In this document: positions 47,901 to 59,036 of the stretch, one piece after another
Position numbering within the stretch: position 1 is the first letter of the stretch
How the letters are laid out: every line of letters starts with the position of its first letter
DNA from: Oscheius onirici
Lineage: Eukaryota > Nematoda > Chromadorea > Rhabditida > Rhabditidae
NCBI GenBank assembly: GCA_932521025.1
Contig: OW051472.1
Coordinates: forward strand, 4,650,001 to 4,714,000
Direction: 5' to 3'
DNA length: 64,000 nt
The notes under the pieces: generated by a model
The model's input: only the letters and a program-made list of their open reading frames with translations
Database searches by the model: none
Told to the model about the DNA's origin: nothing
Position numbers and translations under genes: made by a program

Positions 47901-49322
47901 ACGACAAGAATATGTAGATTGGGACGCGTTTCAGTTCTCAGAGCGTCGAAAAAGGCCTAAATTTGATTTTGTTAAACATTTTGGCCTAAAAAGTAACCTG
48001 TAGTGCGTGTTTGCTAGCCGCGTAACAGCTCCTGTACGGAATAGAGATTCTGCCTTGGAGACTGCTCGTCACAATTATACAACCGGTATCTGGAATGTAG
48101 GGAAGGAGAGCTTTGGTAACCGCAACTATGCCGAAGAAATTAACCTCCATCACTTGTCTAAACTTTTTATTGGAATGAAATTTGAGTTCGATACAAACCT
48201 GTAAATGTCAAGAGGAGTATCCTCCACTGCTCCCCGGTTAGAAATTCCCGCATTATTTATCAAGATGTCGATTGTCTTGCCGTCTATGGCCAATTTGACC
48301 AATTCCTCGACGTCAGATGGATCGGCAATATCCAAATATCTGGAAATTATGAGAAAAAACGTCGCACAAAAAAAGAAAAATGCAAACCAAAAACAGGGCA
48401 AAAAAATTTGTTTCTTACCTGTACTCCGGCTCGTAAAAATTGCCCTGATAACTCTGCTTCAGCTCCTCAGCCAGCTCTTTGAGTTTGTCGATACTTCTGG
48501 CAGTCAGAATAATTTTGGCTCCTTTTCTGTACAGATCGAAGGCTAGAGTTCTTCCGAGACCTGATTTTTTATAAGTTTGAAGGAAAATAATAAAAAAAAC
48601 CTGTGCTGGCTCCGATAATCAGAGCCGTTTTGTCCTTGAACGCGAGCTTGGCATGATGCTGTGGGCCGGGGACCAAACGAAGAAGAATTCTGAAAAATGA
48701 ATTTCAGTAGAAAGCATTTCCAGGCACTTAATTTTCCAGTGTCGTCCAACACAAAGAAAGCATATTCTACGTAAGTTTACTGCTAAATTTATAGTTTATT
48801 TAGATCAAAATGTTTTGTCTTTCGGGAAACGGAAGTTATAGGAATGAGTGTTTTATCTACAAGCAACGATTATTGACCAAGTGGTTTATAATTTTTAGGC
48901 TTCTCCTTTTGCCTATTTGATAATTTGAAAAAAATACTCTCACCAGATTTTCTCTCTCAACAGTTGTCGTAATGTGTTTGCCCCTGTCTTGTTGCCCCCC
49001 CCCCCCCCCAACATCTGTGAAACAGCCTTGTTTACGTTGTCGTCACTGTTCGCTTCACCTTCAAAAGGGGAAAATCTTTTTTACTCTGAAGTTTTGCATA
49101 AAAAACCAGCAACCTTTGACCTTTCTCGAAGTTTGCAGCGCTCACGTGTGTATGACAACATCGGAGCTGCTGTAACAAAAAACACGAAGGGCAGACTTAC
49201 CATCTCTTTTTCGATGTAGTGATGAAAATATACAAAACCTACTTCGAAAGGGCGTAAAGACCGATGGGCACTGCTGCATAAGGTAAAATTTGGCGCAGAG
49301 TGTGTTGAAGTCGTGGATCCAT
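44963..49322 (-). CDS. Short-chain dehydrogenase/reductase, DHRS7-like
   Basis: NAD(P)-dependent oxidoreductase, probably membrane-associated. About 320 residues: [25 protein letters not shown] (N-terminal hydrophobic segment); [15 protein letters not shown] (TGxxxGxG-type nucleotide site); NNAGIS; catalytic Ser in VTSSLQG; YAASK (catalytic Tyr/Lys); [11 protein letters not shown]-terminus [40 protein letters not shown]. The C-terminal exon (44963-~45147) was recognised only by frame continuity: DENQKK|GLSAEEA joins across an intron of about 2.65 kb (about 45148-47806) that contains a mariner element and a + strand gene. The start follows TTTTCAGG. A second intron (about 48690-49246) carries a 15-C run. 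Substrate unknown. Confidence 0.85.
45315..46598 (+). mobile_element. Mariner-superfamily element (maT-like, DD37D)
   Basis: Terminal inverted repeats of about 26 bp: CAGGGTGGCCAGAAAATACG at the left and CGTAATTTCTGGCCACTCTG at the right, with a TA at each junction. It encloses one uninterrupted transposase frame. It is inserted in the dehydrogenase intron and transcribed opposite to the host gene. Close agreement of the ends and an open frame suggest recent insertion. Confidence 0.9.
45468..46481 (+). CDS. Mariner-type transposase, DD37D
   Basis: 337 residues, intronless, no frame break. N-terminal HTH region ([26 protein letters not shown]), second HTH, catalytic Asp in FTDEKIF, Asp in LQQDGAPA, then [16 protein letters not shown] where the third Asp (NPMD) is 37 residues after the second. 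The DD37D spacing with LQQDGAPA and DLNPMDFS matches maT-like elements, not classical DD34D mariner or DD34E Tc1. Both conserved HTH and all three acidic positions are present, so it may be active. It cuts and pastes at TA sites. Confidence 0.92.
   Translation: MTKASVHRGSIIQLHREELQACEIARRLKVSKNLVSTSIRRFNELGTNDDCFGRGRPATVVTRANIKKVRAKIRYDPQRSLRSLSKDMGIERTSLQTIVGVKMNKKAYKLGTAQFLSNITKIKRKDRCKKMLTRFRNGKHLTIVFTDEKIFTVEAVVNKQNNRIYASEKPTIAVQKTSHPASVMVFTGITFDGKTPLIFVPQGVKVNSANYLDVLKQVLLPWAQNHFGNRQWTLQQDGAPARKAKIVQTWCQQSLPSFISFQEWPPSSADLNPMDFSVWSVLESKACKKLHPNVDSLKRALLKVWDELDGAYLHATVNAFPKRLRACDDADGGHFEM
47055..47793 (+). CDS. Gln/Trp/Pro-rich secreted protein nested in dehydrogenase intron
   Basis: Not a recognised family. 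Exons about 47055-47101, 47139-47340 and 47531-47793: signal peptide [16 protein letters not shown]; then a low-complexity segment of Q, W, N, P ([34 protein letters not shown]); then a Thr-rich linker ([19 protein letters not shown]) and an acidic/Trp C-terminus ([32 protein letters not shown]). About 170 residues. The third-exon acceptor is CCTCATTTAG. It lies in the minus-strand dehydrogenase intron, oriented against it. Composition suggests an extracellular structural protein. The ~190-nt middle intron contains a 24-bp tandem duplication (GAACCTTTTAGACTGCGATA twice, about 47410-47462). Confidence 0.55.
48995..49009 (+). repeat. Poly-C run of 15
   Basis: Fifteen consecutive C in an intron of the dehydrogenase gene; no other homopolymer of comparable length of C/G was noticed in the window. 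Confidence 0.9.
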
Positions 49323-49606
49323 CCTGAAAATCTACGTTTTCGTGACAAATTGACAATGAAAAAAGATGAACTTCTATCAATTTTGGCGAAAGAAACCATT
49401 TGGAAAGCGGAGAAATGATACGAGGAGAGACGGGCGTGTTCGTTGGACTTGGCGGGACGCCCCACACCACGTGAACGAACTGATAGGTAAGAGGCTAAAG
49501 CGGAGATAGCAAAATGCTTACAAATCAAGATTTAAACGGATTTACTTGAGTATCACAACACAATCTTTGGGAAATAGGGCTAAAAATAAGTATTGAAAAA
49601 AAAAGT

Positions 49607-50449
49607 TTAGGCGAGACTGAATCCAAGCAACCAACCGGCTGAGAAGCCGCCGATCAGGTAAATGTTCTCCATGAGGTAGTCAACGATCTAAAAAAAACTT
49701 GCTTTCAAAATTTTCTATATAAAAACTGACCAGATCCTTATTTAGTCTCACTCTTTTCCCGCCGATCTGCCGTTCGATTCCTTTAGCAAATTGTCGAATG
49801 TCACTTTTGATGCTGTCGTGATTTACCTGTACATAGCCTTTGTAGCTGGCAAACTGAATTTTTTGGTTATTAGTAAAAGAAGAGTGGTCACCTGGAAGGC
49901 AAGAAGTGAAACACCGAGGACTGCGGCTGTAGCTTTACTTCCTCGGGTGAACAAATAGCCGGTTACGCTGAAATCTATCTTTTGAATAAAAAAACGTTTA
50001 AGATATTAGAATGTAAAGTCTGTTCAAAAAAAAGAACGCAACAGTAACCCATAAATATTTCGCTTCGAGAACCACAAACCCCCGTAGCGCAGCAATTCAC
50101 CGTTGAGAAAATCAAGAAATCGGTTTGAATTGTTGCAGTTTACCCTGAAAATCAGGTCTCGAAGCGAAATATTTATGGGTTATTGTTGCGTTCTTTTTTT
50201 TGAACGGACTTTAGTTTCTAACGAGAAAAGATTTGAGAAACAGTAGAGAAGGAGGAAAACCTACAGTCCTGCTCCGCCGCCAATTCCTATTTGCTGGGGA
50301 ACGGGTCTCTTATGTAGTAGAGCCAAATAATCGACCACTTCATCTCCAATATTGCGCTTTCTTGGAACGTCGGCTCCTGCTGCCTGGCGGAAGACTTCCG
50401 ACGCTTGATCCACGAGCTCCTGGAGTGAATTTGGGCCTTGGGCGGTCAT
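49607..50449 (-). CDS. FUN14-domain mitochondrial outer-membrane protein (FUNDC1-like)
   Basis: FUNDC1-type mitophagy receptor family. About 170 residues in four or five exons. N-terminal soluble part MTAQGPNSLQELVDQASEVF and DEVVDYLALLHKR; first helix region GIGGGAGL, SVTGYLFTRGSKATAAVLGV; then LLAFQFASYKGYVQVNHDSI (FUN14 signature GYVQ) and a last helix IVDYLMENIYLIGGFSAGWLLGFSLA. A YLAL tetrapeptide in the N-terminus fits the [WFY]xx[LIV] LC3-interacting pattern, which is inference only. The second intron holds a foldback element. The start is the first Met; it lies 120 bp from a large foldback towards the divergent septin. Confidence 0.85.
50013..50213. repeat. Foldback element in the FUN14 gene intron
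   Basis: Inverted arms of about 60 bp: AAAGTCTGTTCAAAAAAAAG and TTTTTTTTGAACGGACTTT at the ends, continuing GAACGCAACAGTAACCCATA against TATGGGTTATTGTTGCGTTC. No coding capacity. The ends resemble those of small Tc1/mariner-type MITEs, but no TA duplication is certain. Confidence 0.85.
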
Positions 50450-50589
50450 CTGAAAGTTTACTTGCAGATTTTATTGCTTTTGGTAAGAAAAAACTCAAAG
50501 AAAAGAAAATAGGAAAATGAAATTTTCCGAAAATCAGCGTTCGCAGCTGCTCAAATGTTAAAGCGTGTCTCCGGCTTCGAAAAATCGCT

Positions 50590-51014
50590 GCGAGACCAAT
50601 TGCACTGGTTCCGTCATGATTGCAACGGGTCCCGACACGTTCTCATCCCAAAATTTTTATTTTCGCATTTTCGACATTTTACACTCGTTTTTTGGGTTCC
50701 AAACTATGATTAATCGATTCGGCATCAAATTTTACATCAGATACTTACATTCCGATATCAAAAACAAGCAAAACTGGAAGGAAAAGGCAAAAACAGCATT
50801 TCTGTGCTTTATTATCTTTTTCTTTCCTAAGCACCATAATTTTGATGTCGGAATAGACGTAACTGATGTAAAATTTGATGCCGAATCGATTAAACATGGT
50901 TTGGAAACGAAAAAACAAGTGTAAAACGTCAAAAAAGCGAAAATTAAAATTTTGGGATGAGATCGCGTCGGGACCCGCAGTAATCGTGACGGGACCAATG
51001 CCAATTGGTCTCGC
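50590..51014. repeat. Large foldback element between FUN14 and septin genes
   Basis: Arms about 170 bp each (50590-50760 and 50844-51014) with ~80 bp between. GCGAGACCAATTG and CAATTGGTCTCGC mark the ends, and ATTAATCGATTCGGCATCAA pairs with TTGATGCCGAATCGATTAAA. Long arms relative to loop; non-coding. It occupies most of the shared 5' region of the two divergent genes. Confidence 0.85.
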
Positions 51015-51469
51015 ATGGTTTTTGGCACAGTGGCAGATGCCGGAGGTTTCCTTTAACCCTGTTCCCGCCGTAACTGCGCGCTAACTGCAGCTGGCAGAAG
51101 CCGCGAAGCTTCAATTATTCGAATTTTCGGTTGCTGTTCACAAGATTTTTCTATTAGTACGCTTATATATTTGTTATTATCGTTTGTTTCCAATCATTGA
51201 TTTCGACGCAAGGCCGAAGCCAGCAGCATATTCACGACAAGCCTGAAAATATCTCAAACACACTAAATTATTGCACTATAGTGGAAGCTTCCGTTATATT
51301 TCTAACTTCTGTTTTGTACTGTTTCCTGATTTTTTTCTGTTGCTAAGTTAGTTTCTTACTCTGGCTAAAGCAAGGTGTCTGTCGATACCATATGTCCGCA
51401 GAATTCCATTTTTTTCGTTCCCCGCTGCGCAGCTGGCCCATCATCCCTTCTTCCCTTTGTCTCTTCAAC

Positions 51470-53418
51470 ATGTCCAGCTACCAGCCCATCTTCAAGTTTT
51501 CCCCTCGTTTTCTTCAAAAACTTATAATTTTTAGGACCTTCCAAGGCAAAAAGGAAGAAATGGTCGACGAAATCCGTCCCAAGCCGACGGCTGCTCCTCC
51601 CCCGGCTCCAGCTCATCAACCCAAGCCGAAAGTCGACTTCGGACGCACGGTTGAACTCAATGGACACGTGGGATTTGACTCTCTGCCGCACCAGGTGGTC
51701 AAGAAAAGCATTGAAACTGGGTAAATGACTTTATTTATCATGCAAAAACAATTTTCAGCTTCCAATTCAACCTAATGTGCGTCGGAGAGACGGGCACAGG
51801 CAAATCGACGCTTATAGAGTCGCTCTTCAATATGAAACTCGACTTCGAGCCCTGCACACACGAGCTAAAGACGGTCGAGCTGCGAGAGAAAGGCTACGAC
51901 GTGGCAGAAGGTGGCACAAAGGTCAGACTGTGTCTCGTCGAGACGGCCGGCTTTGGTGATCAGCTGGACAAAGACAACAGCGCCAAAGTCATAGCTCAAT
52001 ATCTGGACAGACAGTTTGAAAAGTATCTGCAGGAAGAGCTCAAGGTATTTTTTTTTCAAAAAAGTAAAATTGCAACTTTTCTGCAGATACGCCGCGACTT
52101 GAAATTCCACAAGGACTCTAGAATTCACGCCTGTCTCTACTTCATATCGCCAACTGGTCATGGGTACGTTTCCTGATGTTTTCACCGTCGTCAGTTTACT
52201 CCCAGCTGCCTTTTTCTTTTGCTAATCGTTGCCCATTTTCTCCCCGCCGCCTGGACGGAACACGTGTAGTCTTATCCAGAGATTTTCGGGGTCAGACGCG
52301 TTCCAAAAAGGTTTCGCTCGCGCCTTTCTCGGCCATCTTGATGTTTATCCGTCCCGCTATCAAATGACCATCTATAGAAGTTCGCAACGGGTCACATACC
52401 TCCTGGTCGTTTATGACCTGCCACTCTTTGAATTTTACGACCAGCGTCCTCAAAAAGAGGCGCTGACTTCAATTTCGTCTCAAAAATATCTTGTATCCAC
52501 TACTATGCAGTTTCAGACTCAAGGCTCTCGACTTGGTGACGCTGCGCGAGCTCTCCAAGCGCGTCAATGTGATCCCGGTGATCGCGAAAGCTGACACGAC
52601 GTCGCGGGATGAGCTCAACAGAATAAAACAGAAGGTTCGAGTTTTCTTCGCTTTATGCTAATGGGAAATTTCAGGTCATGCAAGACCTGCGCAGCCAAAA
52701 AATTGAAATCTATCAGTTTCCGACCGACGACGAGACAGTGAGTTATTTTCTTAAACATAAGCTGTTTTCAAAAATTTAGTTGGCACAAACTAATGCTGAT
52801 ATGAACAACACGGTACCATTCGCAGTCTGTGGCAGCAACGACTTCATTACCAACGAAAAGGGCGTCAAAATTCGCGTCCGAAAGTACGCTTGGGGAGTCG
52901 TAGAAGGTATTTTTCTTGGCCTTTTTCCTAAAAATGATTTGAATTCAGTTGAAAACGAGGCTCATTGCGACTTTGTTAAGCTTCGCGAAGCTCTTCTTCG
53001 TACGAACGTGGACGCCATGCGCGAGCGTACTCACAGAGTCCTCTACGAGAATTATCGTCGCGACAGACTGAGAGCTATGCACATGGGCGGAGATGGCAAC
53101 TCCGGGCCGAAGATGATCGAGGCTTTCAAGAAAAAGGAGAAGGAATATAACGACGAGCTGGCCCGTCGTGAATTGCAGCTTCGCGAAGACTTCCAAACTA
53201 AACTCAACAAGAAGGAAGAAGAGCTACGTGAACGCGAAGAAGCTGTAAGTGTTCATTTTCGCACAAACTTTGTCTTTTCTTAGCTGAGTGCCAGAGGTCG
53301 CAAGATCGAAGATGACGCTCAAGTCGAGTTGGACCGACTGGAAGCTGATATTCGTGCCCTTACTGAGGAAAAAACTCGCGTTGCTGCCAAATTGTCCAAA
53401 AAATTTGGAAGAAAATAG
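51470..53418 (+). CDS. Septin (SEPT6-group, UNC-61-like)
   Basis: GTP-binding filament protein of cytokinesis and cortex. About 430 residues in nine or ten exons. Short N-terminus joined by an AA|G splice (MSSYQPIFK to TFQGKKEEMVDEIRPKP); P-loop GETGTGKST; switch II ETAGFGD; YFISPTGHGLKALDL; AKADT (G4 region); VRKYAWGVVE; coiled-coil C-terminus KKKEKEYNDELARRELQLRE and EEELREREEA. The septin-specific segments HDLLQ/YFISPTGHG-type are present. The intron after SPTGHG is long (~350 nt). Filament-group assignment rests on the P-loop and tail; UNC-61-like is preferred over UNC-59. Confidence 0.9.
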
Positions 53419-53800
53419 TGCTAAAACTTCGAGCGTCCGGTCGGAGTGCTGATTAGGCCGATTCTAGTTCTCGTGTCAGCATCTCCTTAATTTTTCCCAA
53501 AATCTCTAGTTACTACTGATCTGCGTATTGTACTATTCACTCTATACCGTAATCATCCCAGTTTTCTAAAACCGCTTTATCCAATTACACAACTCCGCCA
53601 TGTATATTCAGCGCACTATTAACCTGACACTTTGCCAATCTCCCACTGCTCTTTATATCCCTGAATGAAGACGAGTCTTTTGTGGTCAGTTTTATACACA
53701 CATTTTTACATTTTGACTAGGAGGGAAAAGCCCAGACACCGGTGAGATCTTTTACACGACGTTGAGCGGGTACCAAAATGGGTCACATGGATGAATGGCA

Positions 53801-55606
53801 TTAGAAGTCTCGGTCGGGGAAGAGGGCCGGGGCGACAAGAGTCCAGCCATAGAGACCAATGCAGAGCCATGAGCTGACTATCTTCACCCATACGGAAGCC
53901 ATATTGCTGTTCAGATGCGTCAGATCATTGTCGGGTCTGTAATTGAATTTTTTTAATATACGAAAGAACTCACTTGTACCAGCTGGTTAAAGTCATCATG
54001 ACATAGAGCGACGCGAGGCCGAACATAAAGTGGAAGAATGAGTAGCTGTAGGCGACGCCATCCGACTCATTGTCGTAGACGCGCTTTACTCCGGCTTCTT
54101 CTGCATCTCCGGCATCCAAATTTACTGCCTCGACGTCATTTTGTGCATTTTCGTCTCCACCGGTAATTTTTCCAAGCGACGTATTTGAGGAGTTTCGAAT
54201 CGAGGCGTAGAGGACACATGCGAACCACAGTACGAGGGAGATGATTGCCTGGAGGGGCATCGGGGTTGCATAGGTCTGAAAGATATTTTTATGGAAGAAA
54301 AAAGAAAAACTAGCCTTATCGCCCTCTCCCGGAACATGAGATCCATTTTTTGTTGGGACGATTATGCTGATCATGGAGGGATTGCAGTGCTTGTCCGGAT
54401 TGTTGATCAGAGCGGCCCAGGTCAGGTACATGACGTAGATAGAGATGAAGGAGGACTGGAGCAGACCCGATCGGGGCATTCGTTCTTGAACCCACGGGGC
54501 GATAGAGAGGATGCTGACGCCGACACACAGGAGCAGATTGAAGGATATGAAGAACTTGTGCAGGCCACAGCCTTCCTGGAAGTTTTATTAAGAACTGAAG
54601 AACATGAATTCATTTGAAAAAGTGGCACGTCTTTTAACTGTTGTAAGAAATTGCGGACCCTACACTTGGATGTCAGGGTCTTCACCTATTTAGGCCATAA
54701 CTCCTTTGAGTTTAAACACAGAAAGAATTTAATCACAATTCCTGTGATATTCAGTCAAGTTTTTGTGATATATATATGGCTCAACCGAGGTCAAGAAAAG
54801 AATTTACATTTCCGTAAACGATGAACATAACAACGACTCCCGCGAAAGCCAGGGCGAATCCACCAAAGGAGAAGCCGAAGAGACCGGCGTAGCAACATCG
54901 AGATTCTTCTTCCTCGTAGGCGTCAACCCATTTCTCCGCGAGTCCATGAGCGAAATCGACGATGAGGATCAGCTGTATAAGGATGAATAAGAAGCCGCCA
55001 ATCATGCCGATCCACATCAGAGGCGAGGAAAGATTTTCACTGCGGATGTTGAAAAAGCCGAAGATGAGAAGAGCGAGAGCGACATATTTCCAGAGCCAGA
55101 GGCCGTTCTGGATCGAGGAGCGGAAGTCTTTCGAAGAAGAGACGCCCAGCATCGCCAGGGCCATGATGAAAAAGAAGGAGGCCATTCCGGCACATAGTCT
55201 AAAAGTTTATCGGTTAGAAACTAGTAGAAATGCTCACCTGTAGACTGCTTGATATCCAACTGCTCGTGTACATTGTATTCCGGCGATTGTGTCCAATCCT
55301 TGGCAGAACCAGTGATCCTAAAGCTAGTTCAGTTGAATTGGTCAGCAAAAAACTCGTACCGCGACTAGTTTGGCCTGAATTCCGGGCGACAGCATGATAC
55401 AAGCTATCACTGTTCCGACAAGCAGCATTATGGCGAACATGATGCGAGTAGTTGTCGAGTTTCTAGTAGTCGGACAGGCTGCACAGCACAGCGAGCAGGC
55501 AGAAGTGCCTACACAACATGCAGCCTAAAATTAACCTTTTCAGAAAATAAGCATGAAAAAGGCTTACCTGAGCAGCGCAGAATGGCGCAGTCAGTATTGC
55601 TCCCAT
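53801..55606 (-). CDS. Serine incorporator / TMS family protein (SERINC)
   Basis: Multi-pass (about 10 TM) membrane protein. N-terminus MGAILTAPFCAAQ followed by CCVGTSACSLCCAACPTTRNSTTTR (family signature region); helices VGTVIACIMLSPGI, FFFIMALAMLGVSSSKD, FRSSIQNGLWLWKYVAL, LMWIGMIGGFLFILIQLILIVDFAH, then WVDAYEEEESRCCYAGLF; C-terminal half has YLTWAALINNPDKHCNP, YSFFHFMFGLASLYVMMTLTSWYK and IVSSWLCIGLYGWTLVAP. SERINCs are thought to act on phospholipid distribution in membranes; the exact role here is inferred. An intron of about 200 nt interrupts the middle. All signatures are in order. Confidence 0.93.
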
Positions 55607-55695
55607 TCTGGAGCAAAGTATTTGGGGTTAGACTGAAAGATTCATGTTTTTACGGATGAAATGAAGGAGAAAACGAGGAGCTAATTTGCAGCTAC

Positions 55696-55971
55696 ATGCT
55701 CCTATTTATCTTTTGTCAATCTTTAAGTATCGCGGCAGAAAAGTATGCAAAGATTAGTCTAGAGATGAATCACGCGGTCTGGGGCAGTGTTCAGGCGCAG
55801 ATCGATAACGGAGAGACGGAAAAGCTGTCCCAAAACTGGTCTCACAGTTGTAACGACGTCTCTTGTATGTTCCCGTCGATAAATCTGCTTGAGAAGGCAA
55901 CAAAATTGGAAAAACAAGACGAGACAATACAAAAGGTGCAGCTGGGGGAAAGAGCTAATGGCATACAGTAA
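55696..55971 (+). CDS. Small secreted protein (unrecognised)
   Basis: 91 residues, single exon in this reading: signal peptide MLLFIFCQSLSIA; mature chain of mixed charge with two Cys (SCNDVSCMF). It starts just after ATTTGCAGCTAC (possible acceptor ends 55691), so an upstream exon or a trans-splice site is possible. It diverges from the SERINC gene, 90 bp apart. No family recognised. Confidence 0.4.
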   Translation: MLLFIFCQSLSIAAEKYAKISLEMNHAVWGSVQAQIDNGETEKLSQNWSHSCNDVSCMFPSINLLEKATKLEKQDETIQKVQLGERANGIQ

Positions 55972-56418
55972 TCCTGTTTACTGGTAAAATTGAAATCCGC
56001 AATTGCGTAAAAAGCCTTCAAATCTGGAAGTTCGGCCCAGTGTTTTTAGTTTCGTCTCTTTTCCTCCTTTCCAGAGTTTGCTAAAAGCGTTTTGTGTTTG
56101 GAATATCAAGAAAATTGATCGAAAACTGCGTAAGAGTTATCACATCCGATAACACGTTTTGAATTACTTCTCAGTACGACGATAGTTGAACCGAACTTTT
56201 TTTTTTCATTTTCAAACCAAAAAAAGCTCGAAATTTTCTTGCAGAAGTGCCAAGAAACTTAGTTCAAACATAGACATCTGTCTAAAAACTACGTGAAAAA
56301 CTACTTCTGTGGTATATAGTCGATTGCATTTCGTTGCCTGCTGGCTAGATCAAGTGATTACACTTTCAACACTTTATAAAACAGTTCATGAACAGTTCAA
56401 CAGTTTGCAGGCTTAAAA

Positions 56419-56745
56419 ATGGCCACTCCACACTCCGCCGTTCAAACATACGACGATGATGAGGTCAACGAGATGGCTTCGACAGGAATCGCGTGTGACC
56501 GACTACGACAAGCGTTGAAAAAGTGCCTGAAACAGTCGGACTGCGTTCAAAAACAAGCCAAGTGAGTATTTTCCTTTCGTTTTCTTCTATAATGTTTCTT
56601 TTGCAGATCGGCCAAGAATTGTATAGACACACACGATGGCTCAGTGCCGGATCGCTGCTTCAGTTTGCTCCAAAATTTCACTGACTGCAAGAAGAGCATG
56701 GTCGATATGCGTTCCCGATTCCGCGGTAGAAAAGGCGACGTCTAA
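56419..56745 (+). CDS. Cytochrome c oxidase assembly factor COA5 (PET191)
   Basis: Mitochondrial intermembrane-space assembly factor for complex IV. Two exons joined after AAGCCAA|GTGAGT ... TTTTGCAG|A; about 94 residues. Two CX9C motifs are visible: CDRLRQALKKC and CFSLLQNFTDC, plus two further Cys (SDC, NC), followed by RSRFRGRKGDV, which matches the PET191 signature. The start gives a short acidic N-terminus without a presequence, as expected for Mia40 import. Confidence 0.9.
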
Positions 56746-56846
56746 TTTTTATCTTTTTCTTTTTTTAGGCTAATGAAGTACTATTTGCACTCTTTAGGAT
56801 TCATTCAATGTAACGCGATTCTGATATCCCAAACGTCTCTTTTCTT

Positions 56847-58130
56847 CTAGTCCTTCTTCTGCAGATAGCTCTTGACAAAGCCGATGATGCCGGACTTGGC
56901 TGTGACCGTCTGCAGTTGTCCCCCATCCTTGATATCCGTCGGCATCTGAAAAATTTCCCTTCTATCGGCCTTGAAGAACTTGCTGCGACGGGACGATGTC
57001 TTTTTCTTTTTGCTGTTCTTCTTTGACTGGTCCAGCGGCTCCTGTGAGCCCTTTTTCGTAACCTGATCAGACGCCAGGACATAACACCTTACGTGCTATT
57101 CAGCGCCTTTACTATCTCTTCTCGATGAAGACAGTGAGGCTTTTCAACTTTTAAGATGGAAAAAAGCGGTTGCAGTAAGTAGTAGAAACGCCCATGTACT
57201 CAATTGTTTCTACATTTCTATAAAGAAAGGTATATACGGTCACCTCCGTGTTCCGGTCAGCTACCAGGCTCGTGTTGATGGTGCTCCTCAAAGCCAGTTG
57301 TCTCTCGATCAGAAAGCTTCCATTGACTGTTCCCAGAACCACGTTGATTTCTGCGCGAGCCTCTGCATCTGTCAGGTTGGCTAGAGGTCGTCCATTCGCC
57401 TCCAAAATATTGTCCAGTTTGAGGAAACTGAGCTGCTGACGTCTTCTGTCCCAGATTCAAAACTGTCTGTTTTCTATGAATGAGTTTGATCTCGAGCTGA
57501 GGGTCCGGAAACTCTGTAGTGACCGTCTCAACCACCAGATAGGAACGTTGGTCCCGTTTTAGAACTTTTCTCTCGGGTCCTGGCGGCGAAATGTTATGGG
57601 GGCGGATGACACTGAGTTTCGATTGACGTCCAATGGCCTGGAAGAGAAGCTCCTCGATGTGCAACGGCTCAGAGGGATCATTCCGTCGATGCCGATCAGC
57701 TGATCGCCGACAGTCAGATAGCAGAAGAAGGAAGAGTACTTGCTGATGCTGCGCACAACCAACGAATAGGAGAATACCACTTCCAGATCTTTCCAGTTCT
57801 GCAAAACAGATTTCTTGCACTTGATAAAAAAACTCAGAAAAAGAGAACAGCGACAGAAAATTAGACTAGTGAAAGAATACGCTGAGAGAGCTTTCATTGT
57901 TTAGAAAGATTTCTTTGGCCAGACCAGTCTCCTTGTATCAGTCCTGAGATCTGAGGTGAAACACACAATAACTTATTTGTTTCGATGATTCAACCTCTGC
58001 ACTCTTTCCGTTTTTACTCTTACCTCATCGACAGGGACAATCACAGTTTCGACCTTGTAGTACTGTTTTGCCGTTTCGCATCGTTTTTTCTGGAACTGCC
58101 ACCAGAGGCTATCTTCCCGAACTCTTCGGC
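56847..58130 (-). CDS. PDZ-domain protein with apparently broken frames
   Basis: Two PDZ-like units can be read: one with VETVIVPVDE, EVVFSYSLVVRSIS and LTVGDQLIGIDG, and a second with LKLDNILEANGRPL, EARAEINVVLGTVNG. C-terminal part is Lys/Ser-rich (KKNSKKKKTSSRRSK) and ends GIIGFVKSYLQKKD. Splice sites can be proposed for most exons, but at about 57690 the frame of LTVGDQLIGIDG and the frame of DPSEPLHIEELLFQ differ by one base without a splice site; a second shift is needed near 58110. So either indels in this sequence, or a decaying gene. An upstream Lys-rich frame (58140-58330) may belong to it. The start is unresolved. Confidence 0.5.
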
Positions 58131-59036
58131 TCCTTGCTACTGCCCCTCCTCAGACTGAACACATTCGGGGGCCCACGGAACGATTTTCTCGATCTTCTCG
58201 GACTCGGCTTCTTGCCCGATTCGCCGGTCGTCTTCTTCTTTTCCTTTTGAGAACGAGTCGGCTCCTTCGAGTTTGTCACAGCCTTCAAAACAGTCTGGGG
58301 CTGCAGGACGGTCATGGTAGATGGCACTGACTCCGGTAGTTTTTCGCCAGCCGCATCGCACTGGACAACGAGAAGTGCTGAACAATTGGGAGACTTTTCT
58401 TGTCAAGACAAGTCGAAGTTTCACCTAAACATACTTTGTTGAATTCCAGTCACTACAATTGTATTCTTTACAAACCAGACACATGCAGTCTCTAATATCC
58501 GGTGTCATTTTCTGGACTCGATCCGTTTCTTTATGTTCTGATTGCGCAACCCCTCAGCCTACTACACCCATCTGCCTCTTGTTTACAGCGCATCCAATAT
58601 ACGGTAATTGTTCTCGCCGTGTTAATCGACGGCTCTGGCAATAGGAGTCAGTAGGAAGTAATTTGGACCATATGTCCCTCTATATTTCCTATCAGATTGC
58701 GGTGGAGCCACCTCTTCCGGAATGTTTGTCCCCCGGCCTGTTCGAGTACCTCCCGCTTGCCTTTTCATCCGAAGAAGGGGTAGGCACTGCCAGTTCCTAT
58801 TTGGACTCGAAGTGGCCACTTGTAACGGAACTCATTGACGACAATATTGAAGTTGTTACCCTCTCTCGAACATACCAAAATAATTGAGCTCTTATAGAGT
58901 CGGCTCCTGATCCCTCTAATGCTGTCGGCTCTAATGGGATAGCTGCCGCTATGCATGCAAAGTCACTCAATTAAGAGAACGGGGAATACGGTAACCAAAA
59001 TTGCGTTAGAGGACAGTAGATTCATTCATTTCGAAT
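58131..59036. other. Gap, no gene firmly supported
   Basis: 5' side of the PDZ gene and 3' side of the PRDM14-like gene (both minus). A Lys/Ser/Arg-rich minus-strand frame (58109-58327) could be an upstream exon of the PDZ gene. No other signal seen. Confidence 0.4.

Noticed and set aside
50565-50924. 119-residue plus-strand frame
   Set aside because: It runs through the arm and loop of the large foldback element; no protein-like composition.
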